Shown here one piece after another: positions 1 through 9,131 of a stretch of DNA of 64,000 nucleotides. The stretch spans positions 182,942 through 246,941 of the forward strand of contig CAWFKW010000008.1 in assembly GCA_963816535.1 (NCBI GenBank), written 5' to 3'. The translations under genes and the position numbers were made by a program. This DNA is from CAWFKW01 sp963816535 (GTDB lineage: Bacteria; Bacteroidota; Ignavibacteria; Tepidaquicellales; OLB5). A model generated the notes under the pieces. That model had not been told where the DNA came from, made no database searches, and was given only the letters and a program-made list of their open reading frames with translations. The first letter of the stretch is position 1. Every line of letters starts with the position of its first letter.

Positions 1-134
1 ATGATGGTTAAGTCTTTGCCCTCAAGACTTATATAAATATTTCCCAATATTGGCAAAGTTGACCTTGTTGGCGTAACGCCAATCACCTTGTTTATCGCGC
101 CAATAAGCTGGCTGCTATTTACAGTGAATTTCAT
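1..134 (-). CDS. dnaN: DNA polymerase III beta sliding clamp, N-terminal fragment
   Basis: The reverse strand reads an ATG at 132-134 followed by 44 residues to the window edge, beginning MKFTVNSSQLIGAINKV and continuing TPTRSTLPILGNIYI. This is the typical start of the DnaN beta clamp, the ring that tethers DNA polymerase III to DNA. A GGAGG ribosome binding site lies four bases before the ATG. The rest of the gene is outside the window. It is transcribed away from serA across a 164-bp gap in which I see no other gene. Too little is visible to check the full domain set, but the N-terminal match is distinctive. Confidence 0.85.
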   Translation of the reverse strand, partial: MKFTVNSSQLIGAINKVIGVTPTRSTLPILGNIYISLEGKDLTI

Positions 135-298
135 TAAACCTCCAAAACTTTTTGCTGAATTTTTAATAATTTACTGAATTTTTATAAGTTATTCAATTGA
201 TTTACGGGCGATATTTTACACAGGCGATTATGCATTTGCCGGATTACCTGAGTTAACTAAAGGGCTCCTTCAGTACAATAAACGAATCGAGCGACTAT

Positions 299-1282
299 TC
301 ACACAATAGCGCCGGACAGCTTTTTGCCTGAATAATACACAATAATCCTCTCCGCTAACTGAGAAGATATCCTTTTCTTACTTTCTGCCGTCTTTCCTGC
401 AAGGTGAGGCGTCAAAATTATGTCAGGCGCCCTGCAAAGGGCATTATTAAAATATGGCTCATTCTCAAATACGTCTAATCCCGCATAACTGACTCTTCCG
501 GACCTGAGAGCCCGGATCAAAGCCTTTTCGCTAACAATACCGCCTCTCGCACAATTAATCAATACGCAGCCCTTTTTTACCTGTCGTAATCTTTTTCCGC
601 TGATCATATCTTTCGTCGATCTATCCAGTGGCGTGTGAACGGTTATAAAATCCGATTCAGCCAATAGCCTTTCTTTTGGAACAAACTTGATCCACTTATA
701 TTTCCGGGCAAGATCCTTCTTAATATCATTGCCTAATATTCTCATCCCAAACGCCCTGCAGTAATCAGCAACCCTGGAACCCACATGCCCGACGCCAATT
801 ATACCAACCGTCTTGCCGTTCAGCTCGGTATTATTATACCGTTTATTTTCAAAAACGCCTGATTTCATGGCTGAGTTCGCTGAAGAAATATTCTTCACAA
901 TAGCAAGCATCATGGCTATTGTATGCTCGGCTGCGGCAAGGAAATTTCCCTCGGGGACGTTTATAACATCGACCGCGCGCTTTGCCGCCGCAGAAATATC
1001 AATATTATCATATCCGGACGATGCTGTGCACAGCAGTTTAACATTTGTCAGTTTCTTCAGGCTGTTAATATCTTTCTTACGGAATGTTCTAACTGATCTT
1101 ATTACTAAGGCTGGATATTTTCGGCTCTTTGTAAGAGGAATGAAGTTTGCGATGAACCTTATGAGTTCGCTATTCTTATAACCATATACCTTTACAATGT
1201 CAAAACCTTTACTGTCCAATAACTCCAGGCCGCTGGAATGGATCTCGTCTGCAATAAATATTACTGCGGTTTTTTTGGTCAA
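299..1282 (-). CDS. serA: D-3-phosphoglycerate dehydrogenase-like 2-hydroxyacid dehydrogenase
   Basis: This 327-aa protein has the D-isomer 2-hydroxyacid dehydrogenase fold. The NAD-binding GxGxxG is at about residues 163-168, with catalytic Arg246 (CARGG), Glu275 (ENEP) and His293 (TPHLAG). It lacks the C-terminal ACT domain of long SerA proteins, so it is the short type. Its ATG overlaps the stop of the upstream aminotransferase by four bases, so the two are probably translationally coupled. That pairing points to the first step of serine synthesis, oxidation of 3-phosphoglycerate. The family also contains glycerate, hydroxypyruvate and other hydroxyacid dehydrogenases. The serine role is an inference from the neighbour. 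Confidence 0.75.
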   Translation of the reverse strand: MTKKTAVIFIADEIHSSGLELLDSKGFDIVKVYGYKNSELIRFIANFIPLTKSRKYPALVIRSVRTFRKKDINSLKKLTNVKLLCTASSGYDNIDISAAAKRAVDVINVPEGNFLAAAEHTIAMMLAIVKNISSANSAMKSGVFENKRYNNTELNGKTVGIIGVGHVGSRVADYCRAFGMRILGNDIKKDLARKYKWIKFVPKERLLAESDFITVHTPLDRSTKDMISGKRLRQVKKGCVLINCARGGIVSEKALIRALRSGRVSYAGLDVFENEPYFNNALCRAPDIILTPHLAGKTAESKKRISSQLAERIIVYYSGKKLSGAIV

Positions 1283-2364
1283 ACAGATATTGATATTTGC
1301 TTAAACTCTTCGCTGATAAGTGAAAATAGCTGCTTAAAATCACTAAGGTCTAAGTCACCCATATGAGATATTCTGAATATCTTATCTTTGAATTCTGCCT
1401 GGCCGTTTGCAATCTGAATGCCGTATTTCTCTTTAAGTTTGCTCAAGAGCAGGCCCGAAGGAATATTATCCGGCATAGTTAGCGCAGTTAACGAATCAGT
1501 CGGGTATTTTGAGAATAAACCGAAGCCTTCGGAAACTGCCTCACTTCTCACATAATTCGCGCAGGCGGAAACTTTATCCCACCATCTTTCGATGCCGAAC
1601 TCAGTTACTATATCGCAGGCTTTATCCATTCCGAACATAATACCGATTGCAGGAGTCCATGGAGTAAATCCGTCGCTCAGAGAATCTGCAAACTTTCTAA
1701 GATCAAAATAGAATCTGCTCATCGGGTTACTTTGCATCTTCTCATGAGCCTTTTGGCTGTATGCGATCATTGAAAGGCCCGGAGGGGACATCAAACCCTT
1801 TTGCGAAGCTGATACAGCAACGTCAATTCGCCAATCGTCCATTCTGAATTCTACGGCGCCAATTGAAGCGACAGTATCCGCAATCACAAGAGCGTCAGAA
1901 TTATTTTTGACATAATCAGCTATGGTTCTTAAGTCAGTCAACGTTCCCGTGGATGTTTCGGTATGCGTGAAGAAAACCGTCTGAATATCCCCCAGATTTA
2001 TCCTGGTCAGATCGTCAATCTGAACGGCGCCGCCCGGTTCTATATAAAGTTCAATTGGATCCAATCCGTAAGCCCTGCACAAACTCCCCCAACGGCTTCC
2101 AAATCTCCCTTGGTTTACAAACAACGTCTTTTCTCCCGGTCTGCAGAAATTCGCTACGGCAGTTTCCATAGCTCCGGTTCCGGAAGCGGTCAAAATATGA
2201 AGATGTTGGTTGGTGAAAAAAATAGATTTAAGCTTGGAAATCAGCTTTAAGTGAAATTCTTTGAATTCTTTGCTTCTGTGATAGGTAATATGACTTGTAA
2301 CCTCATCTAAGACTGATTTAGGGACCTGCGTTGGTCCCGGCGTGAATACTTTTTTGGTAAGCAT
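1279..2364 (-). CDS. Class V aminotransferase (serine-pyruvate / phosphoserine aminotransferase-like)
   Basis: This is a 361-aa PLP-dependent fold-type I enzyme. The N-terminus FTPGPTQVP is typical of the alanine-glyoxylate/serine-pyruvate group, and the probable PLP-binding lysine is Lys189 in SASQKGL. It overlaps serA by four bases (ATGA). Class V enzymes of this subgroup serve as the phosphoserine aminotransferase in several lineages lacking a classical SerC. With serA as partner that is the likely role here, converting phosphohydroxypyruvate to phosphoserine. An alternative is serine-glyoxylate or alanine-glyoxylate transamination. No phosphoserine phosphatase gene is visible nearby. Confidence 0.75.
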   Translation of the reverse strand: MLTKKVFTPGPTQVPKSVLDEVTSHITYHRSKEFKEFHLKLISKLKSIFFTNQHLHILTASGTGAMETAVANFCRPGEKTLFVNQGRFGSRWGSLCRAYGLDPIELYIEPGGAVQIDDLTRINLGDIQTVFFTHTETSTGTLTDLRTIADYVKNNSDALVIADTVASIGAVEFRMDDWRIDVAVSASQKGLMSPPGLSMIAYSQKAHEKMQSNPMSRFYFDLRKFADSLSDGFTPWTPAIGIMFGMDKACDIVTEFGIERWWDKVSACANYVRSEAVSEGFGLFSKYPTDSLTALTMPDNIPSGLLLSKLKEKYGIQIANGQAEFKDKIFRISHMGDLDLSDFKQLFSLISEEFKQISISV

Positions 2365-2386
2365 TTTTATAGGTTCGGAAATTTAT

Positions 2387-2977
2387 TTATGATATCAGGC
2401 TCTCATCAATTAGTTTAACTACCGTATTCTTGCCTTCGCCTGAAATTGCAGAAAACGGTATAAAATCTTTGCAAAGCTCGTCGTTCGTTACGATCTTGCT
2501 TGTTCTGTATATTTGTCTTTCCATCTTGTTCTGGGAGATCTTGTCGGCTTTCGTCAATACTACGGCATAATTTATCTCGTAATATTCCAGCCAGTTTATC
2601 ATAAGCTGGTCAAGGTAAGTCGGGTCATGCCTTGAGTCCATCAATTCAAATACCAGCTTGATATTTTTTCTGGAACTGATGTACTCTTCTACAAGCTTCC
2701 GCCATCCTGTTTTGATCTGCTCGGGGACTTTTGCATATCCGTATCCTGGCAAATCAACAAAATAGAATTCTTCGTTAATAAGATAATAATTGAGCAAACG
2801 GGTCCTTCCGGGCACAGAACTGGTTTTAGCGAGTTTTGCTTTATTGCAAATCTTATTGATCAAAGAAGATTTACCGACGTTAGATCTGCCAATAAATACA
2901 ATTTCCGGAAGGTGAGCAGTGGGTAATTGGCTAAGGTCCGTAACGCTATTTACAAATTCAGCTGAAACTATTTTCAT
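2387..2977 (-). CDS. engB: Ribosome biogenesis GTPase EngB/YsxC (YihA)
   Basis: This 196-aa small GTPase has the G1 loop GRSNVGKSS near residues 31-39, the G3 motif DLPGYGYA and the G4 motif TKAD. DLPGYGYAK is a signature of the YihA/YsxC family, which helps assemble the large ribosomal subunit. The length matches the family. It lies 100 bp behind rplQ on the same strand and 22 bp before the aminotransferase gene, so it may share ribosomal-operon transcription. I see no clear terminator in the 100-bp gap. Confidence 0.93.
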   Translation of the reverse strand: MKIVSAEFVNSVTDLSQLPTAHLPEIVFIGRSNVGKSSLINKICNKAKLAKTSSVPGRTRLLNYYLINEEFYFVDLPGYGYAKVPEQIKTGWRKLVEEYISSRKNIKLVFELMDSRHDPTYLDQLMINWLEYYEINYAVVLTKADKISQNKMERQIYRTSKIVTNDELCKDFIPFSAISGEGKNTVVKLIDESLIS

Positions 2978-3077
2978 TAATCAAATGAATTTAATCTTTG
3001 GATAAAATGTATAGCTTATAGAATCCACGCCAAAGCTCTTAAATGCGTTATCTTAATCTTTGTACTTAATATACCGC

Positions 3078-3629
3078 CTAAACAGTTTCTTTCTTAGCTG
3101 CTTTTTTCTTTTTCTTCACCGGTGTCTTTTCTTCAGTGGCGGCGGATTTCTTTGTTTTCTTTTTCTGTTTAGGTTTTGATTCTTTCGAATCAGACTTTTT
3201 ATCGGCAGAAGACGTTTCCGCGGAAGTTTGCTGCTGACCCGTATTATAATCTACAAACTCTATAATGGCCATTTCAGCGGCATCGCCCAGTCTTCTTCCA
3301 AGTTTCAGCACCCTGGTATAGCCGCCGTTGCGCGATGAAATTTTTGGCCCTATTTCTTCAAACAATGTAGTTATAGCGCCTTTATCCTGCAGGAACTTAT
3401 TGGCTTCTCTTCTTAGATGTACGCCGTAAGCCGGTTTATCGGTTTTGGATAAATGAGCCTTTTTGGATTTTGTTAATAACGGCTCGACAAATCTTCTCAA
3501 TTCCTTTGCTTTCGCCAAAGTTGTCTCTATTTTCTTGTTCTGTATCAGTGAGACCGACATGTTAGCGAGCATGGCTTTTCTGTGCGGAGCGGTCCTGCTT
3601 AATTTTCTGCCTTTTCGTCTGTGTATCAT
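3078..3629 (-). CDS. rplQ: 50S ribosomal protein L17 with long basic C-terminal tail
   Basis: The first 120 or so residues are a canonical L17 (start MIHRRKGRKLSR, then the LAKAKELRRFVEPLLT region). L17 usually has 115-130 residues. This one has 183 because of a tail of about 60 residues made almost entirely of Lys, Ser, Thr, Glu and Ala. Such tails are common on ribosomal proteins of this phylum and probably contact rRNA. It follows rpoA by 22 bp, which is the standard end of the alpha operon. Confidence 0.96.
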   Translation of the reverse strand: MIHRRKGRKLSRTAPHRKAMLANMSVSLIQNKKIETTLAKAKELRRFVEPLLTKSKKAHLSKTDKPAYGVHLRREANKFLQDKGAITTLFEEIGPKISSRNGGYTRVLKLGRRLGDAAEMAIIEFVDYNTGQQQTSAETSSADKKSDSKESKPKQKKKTKKSAATEEKTPVKKKKKAAKKETV

Positions 3630-3651
3630 TTATGACTCTGTAGTATGCTTA

Positions 3652-4650
3652 TTATTGATTAGCTGTTTCCGTGCCTATGTATTTATCTACGTCCATTCCG
3701 AAACTCAAACCGTTCTCCTGGAGTATTTCTCCCAATTCAGCAAGCGATTTTCTGCCGAAATTCCTGAACTGAAGCATTTCGACTTCCTGGTGCCTTACAA
3801 GATCGCCGAGCGTCTTGATATTTGCCGAGCGAAGGCAATTCTGCGCTCTTACCGAAAGTTTAAGTTCATCGACATTTGTAAGAAGCATCTTGCGGATCCT
3901 TGCAAATTCCGTTTCCTCTTCTTTCGGCACAACCTTTTTTTCTTCAACTACTTTGTTGAAATTCTGGAACAACTGGATGTGGTCGTTCAGTATGCCTGCC
4001 GCCTGAGTTAAAGAATCAGTGGGCGTAATTGAACCGTCGGTTGTGATTTCCAGGATCAGTTTTTCATAATCTGTTTTCTGTCCAACCCTTGTATACTGAA
4101 TGTCATATTTTACATTCTTTATCGGCGTAAATATTGAATCTATAGGAATTAACAAAAGATCCTGGTCAGGCTCTTTATTATCTTCAGCGGGAACATAACC
4201 TATCCCGGAACCGATATGCAGCGTAATAGTAACATCAGCGCTTTTGTTCAGCGTTGCAATGTGATGGTTCGGGTTGAGTATTTCAAATTCTTCCGTAGCT
4301 TCCTGAATGTGCCTCGCCACAAATTCGACGGGCCCTTTTAGCCTTAACTCGACTTTATTTGAACCTTTTATGTTCTGTTTAAATCGCACTTCTTTCAGGT
4401 TCAGGATAATTTCAGAAACATCTTCTACAACGTCTTTTATTGTTGTGAATTCATGAGGGACATTGTTAAGCTTAATTCCTGTAATAGCCGTTCCCGGGAG
4501 AGAAGATATTAATACCCGTCTCAAAGCGTTTCCAAGAGTTACAGCGTACCCTTTTTCAAGGGGCTGAAGGACAAATCTTCCAAAAGTTTTTGTCTGTGAC
4601 TCCTGTTCTAAAACTACTTTATCGGGGAATTGAATATAGTGATTTTGCAT
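3652..4650 (-). CDS. rpoA: DNA-directed RNA polymerase alpha subunit
   Basis: This 332-aa protein has the alpha N-terminal assembly domain (about residues 1-235, including GYAVTLGNALRRVLISSLPG). The helix-hairpin-helix C-terminal domain (about 255-320, LSVRAQNCLRSANIKTLGDL) contacts UP elements and activators. Length and order are normal. It sits in the alpha operon rpsM-rpsK-rpsD-rpoA-rplQ with a 16-bp gap after rpsD. Nothing is unusual. Confidence 0.97.
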   Translation of the reverse strand: MQNHYIQFPDKVVLEQESQTKTFGRFVLQPLEKGYAVTLGNALRRVLISSLPGTAITGIKLNNVPHEFTTIKDVVEDVSEIILNLKEVRFKQNIKGSNKVELRLKGPVEFVARHIQEATEEFEILNPNHHIATLNKSADVTITLHIGSGIGYVPAEDNKEPDQDLLLIPIDSIFTPIKNVKYDIQYTRVGQKTDYEKLILEITTDGSITPTDSLTQAAGILNDHIQLFQNFNKVVEEKKVVPKEEETEFARIRKMLLTNVDELKLSVRAQNCLRSANIKTLGDLVRHQEVEMLQFRNFGRKSLAELGEILQENGLSFGMDVDKYIGTETANQ

Positions 4651-4666
4651 ATTTATTATTTAGTTC

Positions 4667-5296
4667 CTATTTGGAATATAATTCCACTATTAATTGTTCG
4701 TTAGCGTTGAAAGGAATATCGATTCTTTCCGGTATAGCTAACAATGTGCCCTTCAATCCGGCTTTATCTACCTGGAGCCATGACGGAATCATGTCATCTT
4801 TAATTCTTTTCATTGAATCATGAAATACTTTCATCTGCTTGCTCTTATCTTTTACCTGTATCGTATCGCCTGCCTTCAAAAGAAAAGACGGGATATTGAC
4901 CATTTTGCCGTTTATTCTGAAGTGTTTATGAAGTATCAGCTGTCTGGCTGATTTCCTGGATGGCGCAAGCCCGACTCTGTAAATAAGGTTATCAAGCCTT
5001 CTTTCGAGAAGCTTCACAAGGTTTTCGCCGGTTCTACCCTTTTGGCCTGATGCGAAATCAAAATAGTTCCTGAACTGGGTCTCCTGGACCCCGTAAGTTC
5101 TTTTTACTTTCTGCTTCTCTCTCAGCTGTACGGAGTAATCAGATACTTTTGCCCTTCTTGACAAAGCATGCTGCCCCGGGGGATAGTTCTTTCTTTCTAT
5201 AGGACACTTTTCAGTGAAACACTTGGTCCCTTTGAGAAACAATTTCATTCTTTCTCTTCTGCAAAGCTTACAACTTGCGCCTGTGTATCTTGCCAT
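4667..5296 (-). CDS. rpsD: 30S ribosomal protein S4
   Basis: This 209-aa S4 has the N-terminal cysteine cluster CKLCRRERMKL and CFTEKCPIERKNYPPGQH, which corresponds to the zinc-binding form. An S4 RNA-binding domain follows at about residues 95-160 (RRLDNLIYRVGLAPSRKSARQLI). S4 nucleates assembly of the 16S 5' domain and commonly autoregulates the alpha operon. It lies between rpsK and rpoA. I could not identify an S4-binding leader structure by eye. Confidence 0.97.
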   Translation of the reverse strand: MARYTGASCKLCRRERMKLFLKGTKCFTEKCPIERKNYPPGQHALSRRAKVSDYSVQLREKQKVKRTYGVQETQFRNYFDFASGQKGRTGENLVKLLERRLDNLIYRVGLAPSRKSARQLILHKHFRINGKMVNIPSFLLKAGDTIQVKDKSKQMKVFHDSMKRIKDDMIPSWLQVDKAGLKGTLLAIPERIDIPFNANEQLIVELYSK

Positions 5297-5331
5297 TTAC
5301 AGTTTTCTATTATCTAAATTTATTTTCAAAA

Positions 5332-5721
5332 TTAAACTCTTCTTCTTTTCGGAGGCCTGCATCCGTTATGCGGGATCGGAGTGATGTCTTTAATGGTCAG
5401 TATTTCAATACCGGCCGTCTGAAGCGAGCGGACCGCCGCCTCTCTTCCGGCTCCTGGGCCTTTAATGAACACATCTACTTTTCTCAATCCCAGATCATAA
5501 GCTTCTTTCGCCGCCTGTTCGGCCGCAACCTGCGCGGCGAAAGGCGTGTTCTTCTTGGAGCCCTTAAATCCCATTTTGCCGGATGATGACCAGCTTATAG
5601 TATTCCCCTGCATATCCGTCAAAGTTATTATAACATTATTGAAGGTGGCCTGTACATGAGCCACGCCTATAACTTCAACGTGTACTTTCTTTTTAGTTTT
5701 TTTTGTCGTTGCCTGAGCCAT
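5332..5721 (-). CDS. rpsK: 30S ribosomal protein S11
   Basis: This 129-aa protein has the S11 core GVAHVQATFNNVIITLTD and the C-terminus ITPIPHNGCRPPKRRRV, which are diagnostic. It has a short lysine-rich N-terminal extension. S11 forms part of the 30S platform near the mRNA exit. It lies 31 bp behind rpsM and 35 bp before rpsD in the alpha operon. Confidence 0.97.
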   Translation of the reverse strand: MAQATTKKTKKKVHVEVIGVAHVQATFNNVIITLTDMQGNTISWSSSGKMGFKGSKKNTPFAAQVAAEQAAKEAYDLGLRKVDVFIKGPGAGREAAVRSLQTAGIEILTIKDITPIPHNGCRPPKRRRV

Positions 5722-5752
5722 TATTATTTATTGATTTTACTCGTTTTATTAA

Positions 5753-6136
5753 CTATTTTTTAGCCAGAGCTTTCTTTTTGCCCGCAACAGTTTTTCTCTT
5801 GCCTTTTCTTGTACGTGCGTTTGTTTTTGTGCGCTGTCCCCTGACAGGGAGCCCCCTTCTGTGTCTTTTGCCCCTGTATGAACCTATATCCATCAGCCTC
5901 TTAATATTAGCCTGGACTTCAGTTTTTAAAGCGCCTTCGACTTTTATTTCAGAGGTTATAATATTACGGATCTTATTCACTTCATCGTCAGTCAGGTCTG
6001 AAACTTTCTTGTTATGGTCAACGCCCGCCTGCTCAAGTATTTTCTCAGACGAGGAAGTTCCTATCCCGTAAATGGAAGTAAGCCCAATTACCACTCTTTT
6101 ATTTTTTGGAAGATCTACTCCCGCTATTCTTGCCAA
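5753..6136 (-). CDS. rpsM: 30S ribosomal protein S13
   Basis: This 127-aa S13 starts MARIAGVDLPKNKRV and contains the helix-two-turns-helix region (YGIGTSSSEKILEQAG). The basic C-terminal tail (RGKRHRRGLPVRGQRTKTNARTR, trimmed here) reaches toward the P-site tRNA. It is the first gene of the alpha-operon block and follows rpmJ by 28 bp. Confidence 0.97.
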   Translation of the reverse strand: MARIAGVDLPKNKRVVIGLTSIYGIGTSSSEKILEQAGVDHNKKVSDLTDDEVNKIRNIITSEIKVEGALKTEVQANIKRLMDIGSYRGKRHRRGLPVRGQRTKTNARTRKGKRKTVAGKKKALAKK

Positions 6137-6164
6137 TTATATACTCTCCTGCTATAATTTAATT

Positions 6165-6281
6165 TTAACCTTGTCTCTGTTTGTGTTTTGGGTTTTTGCT
6201 GCAAATTACTCTAATCACGCCTTTTCTTTTGATTATTTTGCAGTGTTCACAAAGTTTTTTTACCGAGCTTCTTACTTTCAT
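6165..6281 (-). CDS. rpmJ: 50S ribosomal protein L36
   Basis: A 38-aa reading frame lies on the reverse strand between infA and rpsM, starting MKVRSSVKKLCEHCK and ending with a His-Lys-rich tail. Spacing and content match L36, including the zinc ligands C11, C14 and C27 plus the terminal histidine. This is the zinc-binding form. It occupies the usual place infA-rpmJ-rpsM, 24 bp after infA. Confidence 0.95.
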   Translation of the reverse strand: MKVRSSVKKLCEHCKIIKRKGVIRVICSKNPKHKQRQG

Positions 6282-6305
6282 TATCTTATCTTTCTGTTAG
6301 AAAAA

Positions 6306-6524
6306 TTATTTATACCTGTATGTAATCCTGCCTCTTGTCAAATCATACGGCGATAGTTCTACCGCCACTTTATCACCCTCGAGGATTTTAATAAAATTCA
6401 TTCTCATTTTCCCCGAGATGTGCGCAATTATTTCGTGCCCGTTTTCCAGCTTTACCTTAAAGGCGGCATTGGGCAGAGTATCTGTTATTATTCCGTCAAC
6501 TTTTATAGTCCCCTGTTTTGCCAT
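6306..6524 (-). CDS. infA: Translation initiation factor IF-1
   Basis: This 72-aa S1/OB-fold protein starts MAKQGTIKVDGIITDTLPNAAF and ends DLTRGRITYRYK, both standard for IF-1. IF-1 blocks the ribosomal A site during initiation. Its ATG is one base after the stop region of map (6526), so the pair is probably translationally coupled. The arrangement secY-map-infA-rpmJ is the common bacterial order. Confidence 0.97.
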   Translation of the reverse strand: MAKQGTIKVDGIITDTLPNAAFKVKLENGHEIIAHISGKMRMNFIKILEGDKVAVELSPYDLTRGRITYRYK

Positions 6525-6525
6525 A

Positions 6526-7281
6526 TCATCCTGTTACAGTTAAAATCTCAGGTTTACCTTTCGTAATAAGAACTGAATGTTCAAAATGCGCCGAAGGTTC
6601 ACCGTCAGCCGTTACATATGTCCATCTGTCATCTAAAACCCTAACCTTATAAGTCCCATAATTAACCATCGGTTCTATTGCCACTGTCATACCTTCCTTG
6701 AACTTTGCTTTGTAACCCTGATGGTAATAATTCGGGATCGGCGGTTCTTCATGTAGTTCTTTACCGATGCCGTGCCCCACCAAATCCCTGACCACTGAAA
6801 ATCCTTCTGATTCAACATGCTGTTGTATTGCCAGAGAAACATCGTTAATAAAATTTCCGTCGGTTGCGTTATCAAGGCCCAAATATAAACTTTCTTCTGT
6901 AACGCGCATGAGTTTTTTCTTAGCACTGTTAACTTTGCCAACAGCAAACGTTTTGGCCCCGTCGCCATAATAGCCGTTTTTCTTAACCCCGACGTCAACG
7001 CTCACAATATCGCCTTCTTCAAGGAGTCTTTTGCCCGGGATTCCGTGCACTACTTCTTCGTTTATCGAAATACATGCGCTTGCCGGGAAAATGTTCTTAT
7101 GGACCTTATATCCCTTAAAAGCGGGTTCGCCGCCCTGAGACCTTATGTAATCCTCTACCAACCCGTCAAGGGTTGCAGTAGATACCCCCGCCTTAATGTA
7201 TTTCTCTATATTTGAAAGAACGCCTGCCACAATCCTGCAGCTCTCTTTTATTGATTGAATTTCGGTGAGAGTCTTTACCAA
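6526..7281 (-). CDS. map: Methionine aminopeptidase, type I
   Basis: This 251-aa pita-bread-fold metalloprotease has the metal ligands in order: the Asp in SVDVGVKKNGYYGDGAKTF, the His in VGHGIGKELHEEP, the Glu in AIEPMVNYG and the final Glu in HFEHSVLIT. It removes the initiator Met from nascent proteins. The length and the absence of an N-terminal zinc-finger extension match the type Ia bacterial enzyme. It follows secY by 22 bp within the spc operon. Confidence 0.95.
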   Translation of the reverse strand: MVKTLTEIQSIKESCRIVAGVLSNIEKYIKAGVSTATLDGLVEDYIRSQGGEPAFKGYKVHKNIFPASACISINEEVVHGIPGKRLLEEGDIVSVDVGVKKNGYYGDGAKTFAVGKVNSAKKKLMRVTEESLYLGLDNATDGNFINDVSLAIQQHVESEGFSVVRDLVGHGIGKELHEEPPIPNYYHQGYKAKFKEGMTVAIEPMVNYGTYKVRVLDDRWTYVTADGEPSAHFEHSVLITKGKPEILTVTG

Positions 7282-7303
7282 AACAAATAACCTCTAAGGT
7301 TTC

Positions 7304-8641
7304 TTAGCCTCTTCTGCTTTTAATTCTGCCGCTTTTCATAAAACCATCATAATGTCTCATGACCAGATGCGATTCAACCTGCTGAAGCGTATCCAGGGCC
7401 ACACCGACAACAATGAGCAGACTAGTGCCTCCAAAGAACTGCGACAATCCCTGCGTCACACCCGCCTGAGCTATAAACGCGGGCAATATCGCGATAAAAG
7501 CAAGAAATATAGAACCGGGCAAAGTAATTTTTGTCAATATATTATCTATAAAATCCGAGGTGGCTTTTCCGGGCCTAACCCCGGGAATAAAACCGCCCTG
7601 CTTCTTCATATTATCCGAAACATCTTTAGGATTGAAAGCTATAGCAGTATAAAAATACGTAAAAAATACAATTAGCGTTCCATACAAAAACGCATAAACT
7701 AAACTTGTGTGGTCAAAATGTTTCGCAATACCCTGCATAAAATCGCTGTTAGGGAAGAATGTCAAAATGGTATTAGGCACAAACATTATTGACTGTGCAA
7801 AAATGATAGGCATAACCCCTGCCTGATTGACTCTGAGAGGAATATACTGCGTAACGCCGCCATAAATTTTCCTCCCGACGACTCTTTTGGCATATTGCAC
7901 AGGTATTCGCCGCATCGCCTGAGTTACAAGCACAACCGCCGCAACAATAAGGACCAATCCAATAATAATTATCAACTCGATAATTATGCTTCTTGCGCCG
8001 GAAGCGACAACCTGGTATTCGTCTAAAATTGAATAAGGCAGCCTATCGATTATACCTATAAAAATTATTAATGATATTCCGTTTCCTATGCCTCGTTCTG
8101 TTATCTGCTCTCCAAGCCACATCATGAATATCGTTCCTGCAGTCATGAGTATTATGCAGGATATCGTAAAAAGTACGGGCGATATTTCAGGCGAAATAAT
8201 GCTTACACCGGATACATTCCTGCTTTTCAGCTGAACGCTTACACCCCAAGCCTGCATAAGGGCAACAGGAACGGTACCGTATCTTGTTAGCTGGGTAATC
8301 TTCTTCCTTCCGGTTTCGCCCTCTTTCTGCAGTTTCTGGAAATAAGGAACTACAGCGCCCAGCAATTGTATAATAATTGATGAACTGATGTAAGGCATAA
8401 TGCCAAGAGCGAAAACCGCGGCATTTTTAAAAGCGCCGCCTACAAACAGATCATAGAGTCCGAATAAAGTATTATCAGACTGATTCTTCATCGACTGGGC
8501 CAATAACCCTGCGTCAATGCCGGGAAGCGTTATATGAGCGCCTATCCTAACAACAATAAGCAGCAAAATAGTAAATATTATTCGCTGCCTGAGTTCCTGA
8601 ATCTTAAATATATTCCTGAAACTTTCAACAAAACTGCTCAT
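7304..8641 (-). CDS. secY: Protein translocase subunit SecY
   Basis: This 445-aa integral membrane protein has ten predicted transmembrane segments. SecY landmarks include the plug region near the N-terminus (ITLPGIDAGLL), GIGNGISLIIF, the cytoplasmic loop ARRIPVQYAKR-type sequence (here MRRIPVQYAKRVVG) and the C-terminal MRHYDGFMKSG. It forms the central Sec channel. Its start overlaps the end of rplO by four bases, the usual coupling in the spc operon. Confidence 0.97.
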   Translation of the reverse strand: MSSFVESFRNIFKIQELRQRIIFTILLLIVVRIGAHITLPGIDAGLLAQSMKNQSDNTLFGLYDLFVGGAFKNAAVFALGIMPYISSSIIIQLLGAVVPYFQKLQKEGETGRKKITQLTRYGTVPVALMQAWGVSVQLKSRNVSGVSIISPEISPVLFTISCIILMTAGTIFMMWLGEQITERGIGNGISLIIFIGIIDRLPYSILDEYQVVASGARSIIIELIIIIGLVLIVAAVVLVTQAMRRIPVQYAKRVVGRKIYGGVTQYIPLRVNQAGVMPIIFAQSIMFVPNTILTFFPNSDFMQGIAKHFDHTSLVYAFLYGTLIVFFTYFYTAIAFNPKDVSDNMKKQGGFIPGVRPGKATSDFIDNILTKITLPGSIFLAFIAILPAFIAQAGVTQGLSQFFGGTSLLIVVGVALDTLQQVESHLVMRHYDGFMKSGRIKSRRG

Positions 8642-9096
8642 ATTACCGTAGCCTTACCCCCGTTTTTCTCTATTTTTTCGACGGCAGTTTTACTGAATTT
8701 GTGCGCGCTTATCTCGAGTTTCTGTTTGAAATCGCCTTCACCTAAAACTTTCAAAGGAAGCCTCTTGTTCGATAATAATCCCGCTTTAAAAAGTGTTTCA
8801 GGGCTTAAAACCAGGCCGTTGAGCTTTCCTTTCTCAAAAAAAGACTGCAGCTTGCCTAAATTCAAAACCTGAAATTCTTTTCTTCCCGGATTTGTAAAAC
8901 CGAATTTTGGGATCCTTCTCTGCAAGGGCATCTGACCGCCCTCGAACCACGCTCTCCATTTGTTTCCCGACCTCGAACCGGCCCCGTTATGTCCTCTGGT
9001 TGAAGTCTTACCATGACCAGAGCCGACTCCGCGACCAATCCTTTTAATTTTTTTCCTGGAGCCGTCTGCGAATTTTAAATTGCTTAGTATATCCAT
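8638..9096 (-). CDS. rplO: 50S ribosomal protein L15
   Basis: This 152-aa L15 has the glycine-rich N-terminal extension (RIGRGVGSGHGKTSTRGHNGAGSRSG, trimmed) followed by the globular C-terminal domain. It overlaps secY by four bases. Upstream it is separated from its usual partner rpmD by a 1.24-kb outer-membrane protein gene and a hairpin, so its transcription may depend on read-through or a promoter near 9.1 kb. I did not find a clear TAnnTTTG box there. Confidence 0.96.
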   Translation of the reverse strand: MDILSNLKFADGSRKKIKRIGRGVGSGHGKTSTRGHNGAGSRSGNKWRAWFEGGQMPLQRRIPKFGFTNPGRKEFQVLNLGKLQSFFEKGKLNGLVLSPETLFKAGLLSNKRLPLKVLGEGDFKQKLEISAHKFSKTAVEKIEKNGGKATVI

Positions 9097-9131
9097 TTTT
9101 GAATTTGTGTTTCGGAATCTCTAACAATAGA

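Noticed and set aside
3463..4011. Plus-strand frame opposite rplQ and rpoA
   Set aside because: Spans two conserved genes on the other strand and has no family signal.
6687..6998. Second-frame protein inside map
   Set aside because: It lies wholly within map in another frame and has no family features; a shadow frame.
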